Positions 37,209 through 46,543 of a DNA stretch of 64,000 nucleotides are shown in pieces (within the stretch, counting starts at the first letter, position 1; each line of letters starts with the position of its first letter). The DNA comes from Flavobacteriales bacterium. Lineage in GTDB: Bacteria > Bacteroidota > Bacteroidia > Flavobacteriales_F > PHOS-HE28. The notes under the pieces were generated by a model that saw only the letters and a program-made list of their open reading frames with translations, ran no database searches and was not told the DNA's origin. A program made the translations under genes and the position numbers. Location of the stretch: contig JADJAA010000001.1 of NCBI GenBank assembly GCA_016704485.1, positions 372,001-436,000 on the forward strand. Direction: 5' to 3'.

Positions 37209-37216
37209 TAGCTTTG
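37209..37216 (+). promoter_or_regulatory. -7 box of mfd
   Basis: TAGCTTTG followed by CACCCT matches TAnnTTTG and the CACCC extension seen at several genes here, 62 bp before the mfd ATG. Confidence 0.6.
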
Positions 37217-37277
37217 CACCCTATCCGAACCCAATGCCCCTTATCCATGGCATTGGGTTTTGGGCGTTCTGGATTTC

Positions 37278-40200
37278 ATGAAACTGACGACTATTACTGA
37301 ACTCCGCAACCTATTCGCGAACGACGCGCGATGCAAGGATGCGGCACAAGCACTTTCATCGCCACATGCCCGAGTGGACCTTGTTGGTCTGCTCGGAAGT
37401 GGACGAACACTTACCGCACATGCGATCAGTGAGCTTGTAGCTGGCACGCATGTTTTCGTCCTGAACGACAAAGAAGATGCGGCCTATTTCATGAACGACC
37501 TGGAAGCGCTGCGCGCTCCCCTCTCCACCGGCGCTGTTCGAGCGGAGTCGAGAACGGGGCAGGGGGTGAGGCTCTTATTCTTTCCAGCACCATCGCGTTC
37601 CCCCTATGATCCGGAAGGACACCACGACGGAGAAAGGGTGAGCCGAACAGAGGTGTTGGAAGTGTTGATGAACCCCACATCGGTGAGCGCTGGATCGAAC
37701 CTTTTGATCGTTACCTACGCAGATGCTATGGTACCGCTTGTGGTGGGTCAGGAATCCATGCAGAAGAACACGCTGACCATCCAGCGGAAAGAGGAGTTGC
37801 CGATCGAGACGTTGGAAGAATGGCTGCATACAACTGGATTCGTTCGGGTGGACTTCGTTTACGAGCCCGGTCAATTCAGCGTGCGCGGCGGTATCGTGGA
37901 CATCTTCAGTTATGGGAACGATAACCCGTATAGGATCGAGTTATTCGGTGATACGGTTGAAAGTATTCGGCGCTTCGACCCACAGGACCAATTGAGCGTA
38001 GAGCGGCTGGCTCAAGCGGTGATCGTACCTGATCTGCAGGACGAGGATGCGGCCGACCAACAACTTTTCTTTTCACAACTGCCGAAAGATGCTGTGATCT
38101 GGTATAACAACTCCAAGGTGATCAGTGATGCTGCAACGCACCGGATGAAACGCTTGGAGGAGGCGTATGCGAAACTCACTGAAAAGGAAAAACACGCAGC
38201 TCCTTCCCAACTCGTTGCTTCGGATAGTGCGCTCGTCAAAGGCCTGTTGGGTTTTAGAAAAGTCACGTGGGGCGAGACAAAACAAGATGCTGTCAGGATC
38301 TCATTCGCCCAAAAACCACAACCGCCTTTTGCAAAGGATTTCAAGGTATTGAGCGGTGATCTTCATTTGAAACAGAACGCAGGTTTCACCAATCTCATCG
38401 CGTGCAGCAATGCCAAACAAAGCGAAAGGCTGTTCTCCATATTTCAGGACATGGAACATGAAGTGGCCTTCACGCCACTTGTGCTTGACCTGCATGAAGG
38501 GTTCATTGATGATTCCCTGAAGATCGCGTTGTACACCGACCATCAGATCTTTGAACGCTACCATCGCTTCCGTTTGAAAGAAGGATTCCGCAAGAATTCA
38601 CAAGCGCTTACATTGAAGGAATTGACGCAGTTGAAACCCGGCGATCTCGTGGTGCATATCGACCATGGCGTGGGTATCTTCAGTGGACTGGAAACGATCG
38701 ATGCCGGCGGATCCATGCAAGAAGCAATTCGCCTGAAGTATCGCGATAATGACATTCTGTATGTAGGCATACACAGTTTACATCGCGTTAGCAAATTCAG
38801 CGGTGATGAAGGTGGTGCGGCACCAAATGTGAGCAAGCTGGGCAGTCCTGCATGGAAGAATCTGAAAGAACGCACCAAAGCGAAAGTGAAGGCGTTGGCA
38901 TTCGACTTGATCAAGCTCTATGCGAAACGAAAGAGCGTTCCTGGATTCGCGTTCCAGCCGGATAATTACCTCCAGCATGAACTAGAAGCATCGTTCATTT
39001 ACGAGGATACACCCGATCAAGAATCCGCGACGATCGATGTGAAACGCGATATGGAAAAAGCCACACCAATGGATCGTTTGGTATGTGGCGATGTTGGTTT
39101 CGGAAAGACCGAGATCGCTATTCGTGCTGCATTCAAATCGGTGTGTGACAGTAAGCAAGTTGCAGTGCTTGTGCCTACAACGATCCTTGCGCTTCAACAC
39201 TCCAAATCGTTCAAGGAGCGAATGAAAGGGTTACCGGTGCGGGTGGATTACATAAACCGTTTCCGCAGTGCTGCTGATCAAAAGCAGATCCTAGCCGACC
39301 TGAAGGATGGAAAGATCGATATCCTGATCGGTACGCATCGCTTGGTGAGCAAGGATGTGATCTACAAGGACCTCGGCCTGTTGATCATTGATGAAGAGCA
39401 GAAGTTCGGCGTGAACGTGAAGGACAAATTGAAGACCCTACGCGCAACAGTTGATACGCTGACACTGACCGCAACACCGATCCCACGAACATTGCAATTC
39501 AGCTTAATGGGAGCGCGTGATCTCAGCATCATCAGCACACCACCTCCGGATCGCTACCCAGTGCAAACGAACCTGCATCCGTATGATGAGGTGGTGATCA
39601 AAGGCGCGATGGACTACGAACTTTCTCGCGGTGGACAAGTGTATTTCATCAACGACAAAGTGAAGAACATCGAGTTCGTTGCCGAGATGATCCGCAAGCT
39701 GGTACCGGGGGCGCGCGTTGGTGTTGGGCATGGCCAATTGGAAGGGCATAAGCTCGAACAAGTGATGATGGATTTCATCGAAGGCAATACCGATGTTCTG
39801 GTGTGTACCACCATTGTCGAGAATGGATTGGATATCCCGAACGCCAATACGATCATCGTGAATGAGGCCCAGAATTTCGGGTTGAGCGATCTGCACCAAT
39901 TGCGCGGACGCGTTGGCCGAAGCAATCGAAAAGCATTCTGCTACTTGCTCGCACCTAGCATGCATTTACTGCCTGACCTTTCTCGCAAACGACTTCAAGC
40001 CATCGAACAATTCAGTGATCTCGGTAGCGGTATCCACATCGCCATGAAAGATCTCGATATCCGTGGTGCAGGCGATCTGTTGGGTGCGGAGCAAAGTGGA
40101 TTCATAAATGATATCGGATTTGAAACGTACCACAAGATCCTGGAAGAAGCGGTGAAGGAATTGAAGAATGAACACTTCAAGGAACTCTTTGAAGACAGGC

Positions 40201-40697
40201 AACTTGCACGCGGTGCCACGCGTGATCAAAGCGACGACTGCATCATTGAGACCGATCTTACGATGCTGATCCCCGCAAGCTATGTGAGCGAGACCGCTGA
40301 ACGCCTTGCGCTCTACCGTAAGCTGGATGACATCAAGGACGCCACGGAACTGGCGAAATTCACCAAGGAAGTCACCGACCGTTTCGGCCCGATACCACAG
40401 CAGGCGGAAGAACTGATGGAAGCCATTCGCTTACGTTGGCTTGGTCAACAGATCGGCTTGGAGAAAATGGTCCTGAAGAAAGGCACGCTCATCGGCACCT
40501 TCATCGCGGATCAGAAACATCCATTCTTCGCTGGCGATACCTTCCACTCGGTATTGCGCGCGGTGCAGTCGCAGCCACGACGTTTCAAAGTGTACGAGAA
40601 GGCCGGGACTTTGCGGATCAGTGTACAGGATGTGAAGAATGTGCAGGTTGCGAAGGCGGCGTTAGAATCAGTTGTTGGGGTGAAGGAGAGCGTTTAG
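37278..40697 (+). CDS. mfd: Transcription-repair coupling factor
   Basis: DNA translocase that removes RNA polymerase stalled at lesions and recruits UvrA. 1,139 residues: an N-terminal UvrB-like module, the RNA-polymerase-interacting CarD-type domain (LTQLKPGDLVVHIDHGVGIFSGLETI, ~residues 448-473), and the RecG-like helicase motor with Walker A CGDVGFGKTEIAIRAAF (~600), DEEQKFG, TLTATPIPRTLQFS and QLRGRVGRSNRKAFCYLL. The C-terminal TRCF domain is from ~1000 on. The ATG at 37278 fits the family start better than that at 37260. An unusual low-complexity insert (LSTGAVRAESRTGQG, ~residues 80-94) interrupts the N-terminal domain (see findings). Confidence 0.96.
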   Translation: MKLTTITELRNLFANDARCKDAAQALSSPHARVDLVGLLGSGRTLTAHAISELVAGTHVFVLNDKEDAAYFMNDLEALRAPLSTGAVRAESRTGQGVRLLFFPAPSRSPYDPEGHHDGERVSRTEVLEVLMNPTSVSAGSNLLIVTYADAMVPLVVGQESMQKNTLTIQRKEELPIETLEEWLHTTGFVRVDFVYEPGQFSVRGGIVDIFSYGNDNPYRIELFGDTVESIRRFDPQDQLSVERLAQAVIVPDLQDEDAADQQLFFSQLPKDAVIWYNNSKVISDAATHRMKRLEEAYAKLTEKEKHAAPSQLVASDSALVKGLLGFRKVTWGETKQDAVRISFAQKPQPPFAKDFKVLSGDLHLKQNAGFTNLIACSNAKQSERLFSIFQDMEHEVAFTPLVLDLHEGFIDDSLKIALYTDHQIFERYHRFRLKEGFRKNSQALTLKELTQLKPGDLVVHIDHGVGIFSGLETIDAGGSMQEAIRLKYRDNDILYVGIHSLHRVSKFSGDEGGAAPNVSKLGSPAWKNLKERTKAKVKALAFDLIKLYAKRKSVPGFAFQPDNYLQHELEASFIYEDTPDQESATIDVKRDMEKATPMDRLVCGDVGFGKTEIAIRAAFKSVCDSKQVAVLVPTTILALQHSKSFKERMKGLPVRVDYINRFRSAADQKQILADLKDGKIDILIGTHRLVSKDVIYKDLGLLIIDEEQKFGVNVKDKLKTLRATVDTLTLTATPIPRTLQFSLMGARDLSIISTPPPDRYPVQTNLHPYDEVVIKGAMDYELSRGGQVYFINDKVKNIEFVAEMIRKLVPGARVGVGHGQLEGHKLEQVMMDFIEGNTDVLVCTTIVENGLDIPNANTIIVNEAQNFGLSDLHQLRGRVGRSNRKAFCYLLAPSMHLLPDLSRKRLQAIEQFSDLGSGIHIAMKDLDIRGAGDLLGAEQSGFINDIGFETYHKILEEAVKELKNEHFKELFEDRQLARGATRDQSDDCIIETDLTMLIPASYVSETAERLALYRKLDDIKDATELAKFTKEVTDRFGPIPQQAEELMEAIRLRWLGQQIGLEKMVLKKGTLIGTFIADQKHPFFAGDTFHSVLRAVQSQPRRFKVYEKAGTLRISVQDVKNVQVAKAALESVVGVKESV

Positions 40698-40928
40698 CTC
40701 GCATTGGGGCAACTACGTTAAGGCTATAGAAATCGTTCGGTTGATCGCTCCTGAATAGAGCCACGTGATGCACTACCCAACGGGCATACAACATCCTACA
40801 GGGCTAAACTTCATAACGGTATATAACTAAAGTTCTATTGCACCGTGCTGCATGTGCAACTTTTCTTTGTGCAATGCTTCGCCGTTCTGTCCAGTATAGA
40901 TCAACGAAGTAGTTCGATCACTGATACA
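40698..40928. other. Intergenic region before the delta-60 gene
   Basis: AT-richer spacer with GGTATATAACTAAAG and CTATTGCAC around 40815-40842 that could serve as promoter elements. No gene seen. Confidence 0.4.
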
Positions 40929-42365
40929 ATGAACCACCGTTTCAAACTCCCACGTCACATGATGATCCGACCCTTCCTCTACTTGGCCATAAGCCTGTTG
41001 CTACCAACCTCCGTCCTACTGGCACAACCTGGTTCTGTAGATCCGACATTCGACCCAGGTGAAGGACCGAACGCGCGCGTCTTCGTGACCACTGTGCAAC
41101 CTGATGGCAAAGTGCTGATCGCTGGTGATTTCACCGAAGTGAGTGGTCAGGCACACCGCCGGATCGCACGGCTCAATGCCGATGGCAGTTTGGATGCTAG
41201 CTTCAATGCAAACGCAGGCCCGGATGTGTTCGCTGTTTTCTGCATCACAGTACAACCTGACGGCAAGATCCTATTGGGTGGCCAATTCGAAGCGTTCAAT
41301 GGCACCGAACATAGTATGATCACGCGCCTGAACGCGAACGGCACGGTGGATAATTCCTTCGACCCGGGCGCAGGTGCCGACTGGATCGTAAGTACGATCG
41401 CCGTGCAACCCGATGGAAAGATCCTTGTTGGTGGCAACTTCACATCCTTCGACGGAACAGCGCGTACCGGGATAACGCGCTTGAACTCGAACGGTGCTCA
41501 AGACCCGAGTTTCGACCCGGGAACCGGTCTTGGAAGTATTGGCATCGTGACCGACATCTACGCTTTCGCGTTGGAGTCCGATGGTCGTATCACCATTGCC
41601 GGTTCATTCAATAGCTATAATGGAACGGACCGCAACAGCATCGCAAGGCTTAATTCCAATGGCGAACTGGACACTAGTTTCGACCCGGGATCAGGTGCGG
41701 AATTCGGAAGTATCAACTGTATGGTGCGCCAAGTGGATGGTAAGTTGGTGATCGGCGGATCATTCACGGACTACAATGGAACCGATCAGCCTTTCCTTGC
41801 TCGGGTCACAAATTCCGGAGCGCTCGACCCTACATTCAATGTGGGTGCGAGTACATCAGGAAGTATACTCGCCATGGCCCTGCAACCGGATGGCCGTATA
41901 CTGCTCGGTGGATTCTTCTATGACTATAACGAACTTCTGGCGCGTGATGTGGCACGCGTGAACACCGATGGATCATTGGACCTGAATTGGAGCACTGGGA
42001 CAGGATCTTTCGGTATCGACGCCGGGGTGTATGACATGGCCCTTCAAGCTGATGGCTCACTCATCGTTGGTGGCCAATTCAGTGCCTATAATGGCTCTAC
42101 GCGGAACAAAGTGGCAAGGCTCAACGGTGGCACAGGTACACCGGTTTCCGAAATACAGGGTGCATCGCGTTTGCATGTTTGGTCAGATGACGAGAACCAG
42201 CTCCTGCGTGTATCGGAACCAGTATCCGGACAGGTGTTCGATATGGAGGGTCGTGTTGTAGTCACTTTCAATCGCACGAATGCCATCGCGGTAGATCACC
42301 TATGCGCTGGTGCATTCCTTTTACGAACGGAATCAGGTACGGTCCACCGCTTCGTGCGCCCCTGA
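40929..42365 (+). CDS. Secreted delta-60 repeat beta-propeller protein
   Basis: About 478 residues. The ATG at 40929 is chosen; ATGs at 40959/40962 would leave a tighter signal peptide (IRPFLYLAISLLLPTSVLLAQ). The body consists of seven delta-60 repeats, each with a core such as VQPDGKVLIAGDF, VQPDGKILLGGQF or LQPDGRILLGGFF and then a RLNxxGxxDxSFxPG segment, expected to form a propeller. The C-terminal ~85 residues (SRLHVWSDDENQLLRVSEPVSGQVFDMEGRVVVTF) look like a T9SS sorting domain, so it is probably a surface or secreted protein. Ligand unknown. Confidence 0.85.
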   Translation: MNHRFKLPRHMMIRPFLYLAISLLLPTSVLLAQPGSVDPTFDPGEGPNARVFVTTVQPDGKVLIAGDFTEVSGQAHRRIARLNADGSLDASFNANAGPDVFAVFCITVQPDGKILLGGQFEAFNGTEHSMITRLNANGTVDNSFDPGAGADWIVSTIAVQPDGKILVGGNFTSFDGTARTGITRLNSNGAQDPSFDPGTGLGSIGIVTDIYAFALESDGRITIAGSFNSYNGTDRNSIARLNSNGELDTSFDPGSGAEFGSINCMVRQVDGKLVIGGSFTDYNGTDQPFLARVTNSGALDPTFNVGASTSGSILAMALQPDGRILLGGFFYDYNELLARDVARVNTDGSLDLNWSTGTGSFGIDAGVYDMALQADGSLIVGGQFSAYNGSTRNKVARLNGGTGTPVSEIQGASRLHVWSDDENQLLRVSEPVSGQVFDMEGRVVVTFNRTNAIAVDHLCAGAFLLRTESGTVHRFVRP

Positions 42366-42390
42366 CAAGCGGCTTCAATTACATATGGCA

Positions 42391-42576
42391 TCACCGCGCT
42401 ATTCGTGATCGGTCGATGATACCTAGCACTTCATCCTCCTTCTTGTAAGGCACGAGGAAGTGTTCCAACCGCGTTGTTTGACCTCTTGCGTCGTAATCGA
42501 CACGAACTGATAAGAACTCCTTTTGGATTGAGCCGTGCCATTTGTTTGAGTGGGCGGAAAAGCATTTGGTCTTCAT
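42391..42576 (-). CDS. Small ORF, possible protein or gene remnant
   Basis: 61 codons from an ATG at 42576. The part KEFLSVRVDYDARGQTTRLEHFLVPYKKEDEVLGIIDRSR has protein-like charge and strand alternation, but there is no signal, no known motif and no neighbouring partner. It sits in a 317-bp gap and may be the tail of a decayed gene. Confidence 0.3.
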   Translation of the reverse strand: MKTKCFSAHSNKWHGSIQKEFLSVRVDYDARGQTTRLEHFLVPYKKEDEVLGIIDRSRIAR

Positions 42577-42667
42577 TGTAGATCAGTTAGTCCAATCGTG
42601 AATGAAGGATCAGTGCGCTGCATCGGTATATGCGAAGATCAAGAATACGTAGAATAAACGCGCACCA

Positions 42668-42675
42668 TCTACCTT
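42668..42675 (+). promoter_or_regulatory. Possible -7 box of the LOG-family gene
   Basis: TACCTTCG, fitting TAnnTTYG, only 7 bp before the ATG; if real, the transcript is nearly leaderless. Confidence 0.4.
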
Positions 42676-42682
42676 CGCGGCA

Positions 42683-43468
42683 ATGGCGCAGAATAACATC
42701 GACCGCACCCGTATTGATCTTAGCTTTTTAAGCGGACCACGCTCGCGTTGGAAAGAGACCAAGACCGTATTCCATATTCTGCAGCAGTTCGTTTATGGGT
42801 TCCGAAAACTTCATTTCGTTGGGCCTTGTGTTACGTTCTTCGGCAGTGCGCGATTCAAAGAGGATCATGAATACTACGAGGCGGCACGGTCAATTGCTCG
42901 ACGCGTTGGTCGAGTTGGCTTCACGGTCATGACCGGTGGTGGACCCGGAATAATGGAAGCCGCGAACCGTGGTGCACGAGACATTGGCGCAACAAGTGTA
43001 GGGTGTAACATTGTTCTGCCTCACGAGCAATACGCGAATCCGTATTTGGATGTGGAACTCTCTTTCGATCATTTCTTCGTTCGCAAAGTGCTGCTGTTGA
43101 AATACAGTATCTGTTTTGTGGTGATGCCCGGTGGCGCAGGTACGATAGATGAACTCTTTGAGGTGGTGACCTTGATCCAGACCGGTAAGGTGAAGAACTT
43201 CCCTGTGATCCTCTATGGTAAGGAATATTGGGCCCATACGTTGAAGCAGTTGGAATACATGTATGAAGCTGGAACCATTGGAAAGGAAGAGTTGAGTTTC
43301 ATACACGTAGTGGATTCAGTGGATGAGGCCACCGATAAATTGCAGGAGCAACTCGTGGATATGTGGAAGGAACGGAACGCAAAAAAGGACACTCCGAAAT
43401 GGTGGTTCCTGGAAGAAGAAGTTAACACTCCGGTAAAGAAGAAGGTTGATCACATAACACAACCGTAA
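42683..43468 (+). CDS. LOG family (TIGR00730) Rossmann-fold protein
   Basis: A 261-residue protein with GSARFKEDHEYYEAAR, VMTGGGPGIMEAANRGARD (~residues 78-96) and the diagnostic PGGAGTIDELFEV (~152-164). This is the PGGxGTxxE motif of cytokinin-riboside 5'-monophosphate phosphoribohydrolase-like LOG proteins, once misannotated as lysine decarboxylases. The family hydrolyses nucleoside monophosphates to a base and ribose 5-phosphate. The physiological substrate here is unknown. No operon partner is evident. Confidence 0.9.
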   Translation: MAQNNIDRTRIDLSFLSGPRSRWKETKTVFHILQQFVYGFRKLHFVGPCVTFFGSARFKEDHEYYEAARSIARRVGRVGFTVMTGGGPGIMEAANRGARDIGATSVGCNIVLPHEQYANPYLDVELSFDHFFVRKVLLLKYSICFVVMPGGAGTIDELFEVVTLIQTGKVKNFPVILYGKEYWAHTLKQLEYMYEAGTIGKEELSFIHVVDSVDEATDKLQEQLVDMWKERNAKKDTPKWWFLEEEVNTPVKKKVDHITQP

Positions 43469-43546
43469 CGCTGCATCAAGGGTGAAGAAACACCCGATTT
43501 CGACCTTTGCAATGCGATAAAGATCACTTAGATCGATCGCCATTGC

Positions 43547-46357
43547 ATGCAACGAATTCTACTGTTGGTCCACATTCTTCTTAGTTGTTTTCTCACTTAC
43601 GCACAACAAGGAACGATCAGTGGCATTATCACCGCCAATGAAGGTGGACGTATTGAGCCATTACCATTCGTAAGTGTTGTGATCAAAGGCACTACTACGG
43701 GTGCAAGTACGGATCTCGATGGCAACTATTTCTTCAAGGCAGAACCAGGTGAACATTTGGTAGCCGTGAGTTTCGTCGGATTCGAGTCCGTTCAGCGGAA
43801 CGTTACGCTCGTGTCCGGTGGTTCAGTAACCGTGAATGTCGAAATGGTTGCTGCCGGATTGCAAATGGAGGAGTTCGAGGTGGTCGCAAAAGTGGACCGA
43901 GAAAAGGAATCCGTGCTGTTGATGGAACGTAAAGAGACAACGGACCTGGTCCAGAATATCGGTGCACAGGAGCTCAAGAAAAAGGGTGCATCCGATGTGG
44001 CCGAAGGAGTACAGAAGGTTGTTGGCCTAAGTACAGTTGGTGGAAAATATCTTGTCGTGCGTGGATTAGGTGATCGGTACAACGCTGCCTACTTGAACGG
44101 GTTGCCATTGCCTTCGCCTGATCCTGATACGAAAGTGTCTCCGCTGGATATTTTTCCGACACAGGTAGTAGGAAGCATTAATGTGACCAAAGGATTCACG
44201 CCAGAATTCTACGGGGACTTCTCCGGAGGCGCAGTGGATATACGTACCAAACGTGCAACGGGCGAGAACATCCTGCAAGTAAGCCTGGGTGCTGGCATGA
44301 ACACGCAGACCACGTTCAAGGATTTCACGACCTATAACGGAGGTAAACAGGACTATTGGGGCATGGACGATGGTAGCCGTGCTATACCTGCCGGGGTTGT
44401 CGGTACCAACTCCGTGATCAACGGAGAACGTTTGAAATTCCAACCGAACTTCAACCCAATAGCACGCAAGGCAGGACCCGATGTGAACTATGGGATCTAT
44501 GGAGGTACTACGTTCTCACTTGCAAAGGATATCAAACTCAATTTCCTGGCCACTGCCAACTACCGCAATGAGAACCGTTATCAAGAAGGAAAAGTGCGAG
44601 TGATCAACACACTGAACCAACCCATGCTGGATTATGACCAGAAGCGCTGGCAGTTCAATACGCAGTCTTCCGCGTTGGCATCGCTTTCATTGGAGTTAGG
44701 TCGTCACCATTCCATTTCATATACCAGCACATGGGTGAAGCTTTCCTCGGATGAAGTACAAGAGAACCGAGGTACACATTTCGATTACCAGGATCATGTT
44801 CTTTCAAGACGCGAGACCTTTCGACAGAACTACATGTTGATCAACCAAGTAGCTGGGGAGCATGTGTTCGGAAATGCGGATCGTTTGAAAGTTGATTGGG
44901 CAGGATCCATGTCAAAGGCCGATGCGAATGAACCCGATCGAAAACAACTTGTTTACTTGTATTCGCCCGAGAATGGTGGTGAGACTTATCGCTTCAACGC
45001 GATCGACCGTTTAGAGAACCACCGCAGGTATAGTGCACTTGAGGAAAAAGAGACCAGCGCGCGTGCAGGCTTGAGCTACCGACTACTCCAGAAAGAAACA
45101 GAAAAGGGCGTTCTTCCGATCCTAACATTGCGCACCGGAGCGCAACTGAAAAGGAAATCGCGCAACTTCGGATATGCTATATTTTCCTATGACCTGAACG
45201 GCATCAACGCAAGCAACCCGAATGGTATCGATGTGAACTCGCCGGATAGATACCTCGACAACGCCAATTATACTGCGGGAAATTTCTCTATCGCCAATGT
45301 TACCGGACCGGAAGCAGAACACACGATAAAACAGGATATCAACGCTGCATACCTATCTGCCGAACTCGATATCGTGCCGGAGAAATTAAAGTTTATGGGC
45401 GGTGCGCGTTTGGAGGACGGCGAACAATTCATCGTTTATCGCAAACAGAGCGATTCGTTCTACCAAGCTCGCCGAATTGCTCGGATAAACTCCACGGACC
45501 TATTGCCTTTCGCCGCGATAAAATTCGACCTGATTACCACCCACGTGATCAGAGCGAATGCGAGTAAGACCATTTCGCGTCCCGGCTTCCGCGAAATGGC
45601 ACCGTTCGAATACACCGAATTTTTTGCAGGTGCGAAATTCGTTGGTAACCCGGATCTGAAGAATGGCACGAATTACAACGCCGATCTGCGCTACGAGATC
45701 TTCCCCAACAGTGGCGAAGTGATCGCTATCGGTGTGTTCGGCAAACAACTGATCGACCCTATCGAAAAAGTGGCGCTTGCAACTGCTAGCGGACAGTTGC
45801 AATCATTCCGCAACACAGGGTCTGCGACAGTTGTTGGCGTAGAGTTGGAACTGATCAAGAACATCGGTGCGCTTCTCGGTAAGGACAGCACCTGCTGGAA
45901 TAACTTCAGTGTGGGCATCAATGCGACATTCTTACAGTCCCGCTTGACCATAGGCGATGCACCAACGAACAGCGAGAGCGCAACCGTCGTTCTCACCAAT
46001 ACTACACGTCCGTTGCAAGGTGCATCGCCCTATCTTCTTAACGCGGACCTGAGCTATCAGGTATCTCTAAGCAAACAAGTAAAAGGTACCCTTACTGCTG
46101 CATACAACATCTTTGGGCGCAGGGTTTTCTCGGCCGGTGCGAATGGGCTCGGTGATCAATATGAACTCCCTGTTGGTATGTTGAACGTGATCGCTCGTGT
46201 TGACATTGGAAAACGCTGGCAGGCGAATATCAACTTCCGGAATGTGCTGAACCCATTGGTACGCATCGAGCAAGAAACACCGAACGGCTCTTCGCTTTTG
46301 AACGAGTATCGCACCGGGATGAACATCTCAGCGGGTATCGCATTCCGCATTTTGTAG
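43547..46357 (+). CDS. TonB-dependent receptor with carboxypeptidase-like regulatory domain
   Basis: An outer-membrane receptor of 936 residues. Signal peptide MQRILLLVHILLSCFLTYAQQ; a CarboxypepD-like beta-sandwich (~residues 22-105, GTISGIITANEGGRIEPLPFVSVVIKGTTTGASTDLDGNYFF). A plug domain follows (~120-250, EVVAKVDREKESVLLMERKETTDLVQNIG ... VVRGLGDRYNAAYLNGLPLPSPDPD), then a 22-strand-type barrel ending SAGIAFRIL. It imports a substrate too large for porins, driven by TonB. The substrate is not given by sequence. A terminator follows, and then a beta-helix lipoprotein gene that is likely its partner. Confidence 0.93.
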   Translation: MQRILLLVHILLSCFLTYAQQGTISGIITANEGGRIEPLPFVSVVIKGTTTGASTDLDGNYFFKAEPGEHLVAVSFVGFESVQRNVTLVSGGSVTVNVEMVAAGLQMEEFEVVAKVDREKESVLLMERKETTDLVQNIGAQELKKKGASDVAEGVQKVVGLSTVGGKYLVVRGLGDRYNAAYLNGLPLPSPDPDTKVSPLDIFPTQVVGSINVTKGFTPEFYGDFSGGAVDIRTKRATGENILQVSLGAGMNTQTTFKDFTTYNGGKQDYWGMDDGSRAIPAGVVGTNSVINGERLKFQPNFNPIARKAGPDVNYGIYGGTTFSLAKDIKLNFLATANYRNENRYQEGKVRVINTLNQPMLDYDQKRWQFNTQSSALASLSLELGRHHSISYTSTWVKLSSDEVQENRGTHFDYQDHVLSRRETFRQNYMLINQVAGEHVFGNADRLKVDWAGSMSKADANEPDRKQLVYLYSPENGGETYRFNAIDRLENHRRYSALEEKETSARAGLSYRLLQKETEKGVLPILTLRTGAQLKRKSRNFGYAIFSYDLNGINASNPNGIDVNSPDRYLDNANYTAGNFSIANVTGPEAEHTIKQDINAAYLSAELDIVPEKLKFMGGARLEDGEQFIVYRKQSDSFYQARRIARINSTDLLPFAAIKFDLITTHVIRANASKTISRPGFREMAPFEYTEFFAGAKFVGNPDLKNGTNYNADLRYEIFPNSGEVIAIGVFGKQLIDPIEKVALATASGQLQSFRNTGSATVVGVELELIKNIGALLGKDSTCWNNFSVGINATFLQSRLTIGDAPTNSESATVVLTNTTRPLQGASPYLLNADLSYQVSLSKQVKGTLTAAYNIFGRRVFSAGANGLGDQYELPVGMLNVIARVDIGKRWQANINFRNVLNPLVRIEQETPNGSSLLNEYRTGMNISAGIAFRIL

Positions 46358-46380
46358 GACCCGCTCGATACGCTGTTCAG

Positions 46381-46431
46381 GAATGGACCCTTGTTGCGAA
46401 TTGTTCGCGATCGGGTCCATTCGTTTTTCGG
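46381..46431 (+). terminator. Terminator after the TonB receptor gene
   Basis: GAATGGACCC pairs with GGGTCCATTC (10 bp); an inner GCGAA/TTCGC stem lies in the loop, and CGTTTTTCG follows. Confidence 0.8.
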
Positions 46432-46543
46432 CGCAAAAGATGAACGCATTACGCTGACATAACATCGAGAATGCACAACTTAACGGAATGGTAATGCGGG
46501 GCGAATGAAGCGGTAAGAATGCGGTCGGTCCTTTGTGGCGTAA

